A stretch of 64,000 nt of DNA from Hyphomicrobiales bacterium (GTDB lineage Bacteria; Pseudomonadota; Alphaproteobacteria; Rhizobiales; Beijerinckiaceae): assembly GCA_027489955.1 (NCBI GenBank), contig JAIXYZ010000013.1:248001-312000 (forward strand), in the 5' to 3' direction. The position numbers and the translations under genes are program-made. Shown piece by piece: positions 62,891 to 64,000 of this stretch (within the stretch, counting starts at the first letter, position 1; each line of letters opens with the position of its first letter). A model generated the notes under the pieces. It saw only the letters and a list, made by a program, of their open reading frames with translations, was not told where the DNA came from and ran no database searches.

Positions 62891-64000
62891 GCGGCCCTCG
62901 GCAGGTCGGCGGCCGCTTGCCCGAAGATGAGCGTGTCGCGGATTGCCTCGACGCTTTCGCCGCCGGCGATGAGGGACTGGAACCAGAGCGCGTCACGCGT
63001 ATCGCCGAACAGGACGGCGCCAACGAGCGCCCCGTCCTTCAATACGAGCTTGCGATAGGCGCCAGCCGCATCGCGCAGGACGAGGGTCTCGGTGCCCTCG
63101 CCGCCGAGAAAATCGCCGGCGGAGAAGACGTTGACGCCGGACACTTTCAGGTTCGTCGCCAGGAGCGAGCCGGCATAGGCGGCGCCCGTGTCGCCGCAGA
63201 GCCGCGCCGCCAGCACCCTTGCCTGCGTGTAGGCCGGCTCGACGAGGCCGTAGACGGTGCCGCGATGCTCCGCGCATTCGCCGATCGCGAAGATGGCGGG
63301 GTCGTCGGTGGCAAGGCCGTCATCCACGACGATGCCGCGATTGCAGGCGAGCCCGGCTGCTCGAGCCAGGTCCGCGTTGGGGCGGATGCCTGCGGCCAGC
63401 ACGACGAGATCCGCCGGCAGCACGCGCCCGTCCGCCAGGGCAAGGCCGGTGGCCTTTGTCTCGCCCGTGATCGCGGCGGAGGACGCCTCCAGCACGACGT
63501 CGATGCCTTTGGACCGGATGGCGTCCGCAAGCAGCGCGCCCGCGGCCGCGTCGAGCTGGCGCTCCATCAGCCGGTCCATGATGTGGACGAGCGTGACCTT
63601 CGCGCCGCGCCGGGCAAGGCCGTAGGCCGCCTCGATGCCCAGGAGCCCGCCGCCGACGACGACGGCGCGGGCGCCGGTACGGGCCGCATCCTCCATCGCG
63701 ACGACGTCCGCATGGTCGCGGAAGGTGACGACGCCGGGCAGGTCCGCCCCGGGGATTGGCAGGCGGATCGGCCGGGAGCCGGCGGCGAGGACGAGCTTGC
63801 CGTAGGGCAAGGCGCGCCCGTCTGCGAGCCTGATGGTGCGGGCCGCGCGGTCGATCGCCGTCACCGCCTGCCCGTAGAGCGTCGTCACGCCCCGGTCCCG
63901 CCACCAGGCGGCGGGCTTCAGTTCCACGTCGTCCGCCGCCATCTCGCCGGCAAGGACTGACGAGAGCAGCACGCGGTTATAGGCGCGGCGCTTCTCCTCG
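62887..64000 (-). CDS. NAD(P)H/FAD-dependent oxidoreductase, NirB N-terminal-like, partial
   Basis: The frame runs off the right edge, so the N-terminus is missing; the first visible residues read EEKRRAYNRVLLSSVLAGE, matching the start of NirB/rubredoxin reductase proteins. NAD-binding VVVGGGLLGIEAAYGLARRG and FAD-binding IFAIGECAEHRGTVYGLVEP are present. It ends shortly after the FAD reductase core, with no BFD or siroheme domain, so it is the reductase half only. It overlaps the nitrite reductase start (ATGA). Likely the NADH-dependent electron donor for nitrate or nitrite reduction. Confidence 0.88.
   Translation of the reverse strand, partial: EEKRRAYNRVLLSSVLAGEMAADDVELKPAAWWRDRGVTTLYGQAVTAIDRAARTIRLADGRALPYGKLVLAAGSRPIRLPIPGADLPGVVTFRDHADVVAMEDAARTGARAVVVGGGLLGIEAAYGLARRGAKVTLVHIMDRLMERQLDAAAGALLADAIRSKGIDVVLEASSAAITGETKATGLALADGRVLPADLVVLAAGIRPNADLARAAGLACNRGIVVDDGLATDDPAIFAIGECAEHRGTVYGLVEPAYTQARVLAARLCGDTGAAYAGSLLATNLKVSGVNVFSAGDFLGGEGTETLVLRDAAGAYRKLVLKDGALVGAVLFGDTRDALWFQSLIAGGESVEAIRDTLIFGQAAADLPRAA

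Overview
The window is a GC-rich stretch (roughly 70% G+C by eye) of an alphaproteobacterial chromosome, most likely Hyphomicrobiales (Rhizobiales). The evidence is a collinear Rhodobacter-type gene transfer agent (GTA) cluster, a FeuP/FeuQ-like two-component pair with a small periplasmic protein upstream, a ccmIEFH-degP-two-component-glnE block, a match to the EcfG general-stress promoter consensus, and the DUF3618/Holin-X/'nutrient deprivation-induced' gene trio. No rRNA, tRNA or CRISPR array was found, and no gene-free stretch exceeds about 300 bases.

Layout. 1-318: 3' end of a BrkB/YihY membrane protein. 440-2827 (minus): three-gene membrane-anchored stress operon behind an EcfG-type promoter. 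2928-5374: intact IS1595-family element with near-perfect 25-bp terminal repeats and an 8-bp target duplication, carrying passenger genes including a GIY-YIG protein. It sits between the stress promoter and the GTA promoter. 5495-21910: GTA structural cluster (g1-g15 equivalents) ending in a GH108 muramidase. It is interrupted between capsid and head-tail connector by two secreted trypsin-like proteases on the opposite strand. 21919-24317: PepSY-like periplasmic protein and FeuPQ-like two-component system. 24394-28409: cytochrome c maturation genes ccmI-E-F-H. 28531-35259: DegP-type protease, a second two-component system, and GlnE. 35263-40336 (minus): PAS sensor kinase and PepN. 40345-44508 (minus): an Aas-like LplT/acyltransferase/acyl-ACP synthetase fusion followed by a TetR regulator, with two palindromic operators flanking the promoter. 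44588-46726: CDF metal transporter, glyoxalase I, small lipoprotein. 46907-48830: PfkB kinase and malate/sulfolactate-type dehydrogenase. 48906-54141: xdhABC and guanine deaminase (guanine to xanthine to urate). 54182-55159: GSU2403-type nucleotidyltransferase-fold protein behind a 15-bp perfect inverted repeat. 55156-64000 (minus): assimilatory nitrate/nitrite reduction operon (NirB-like FAD reductase, nitrite reductase, Fe-S flavoprotein, nitrate reductase, CysG), truncated at the window edge.

Functional picture: mostly core chromosomal genes (respiration assembly, envelope proteostasis, nitrogen control and assimilation, purine catabolism) with a domesticated phage-like gene transfer agent. 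The accessory novelties are the passenger-carrying IS1595 element, the proteases inside the GTA cluster, a small unnamed GTA ORF, and the hairpin-preceded nucleotidyltransferase gene.
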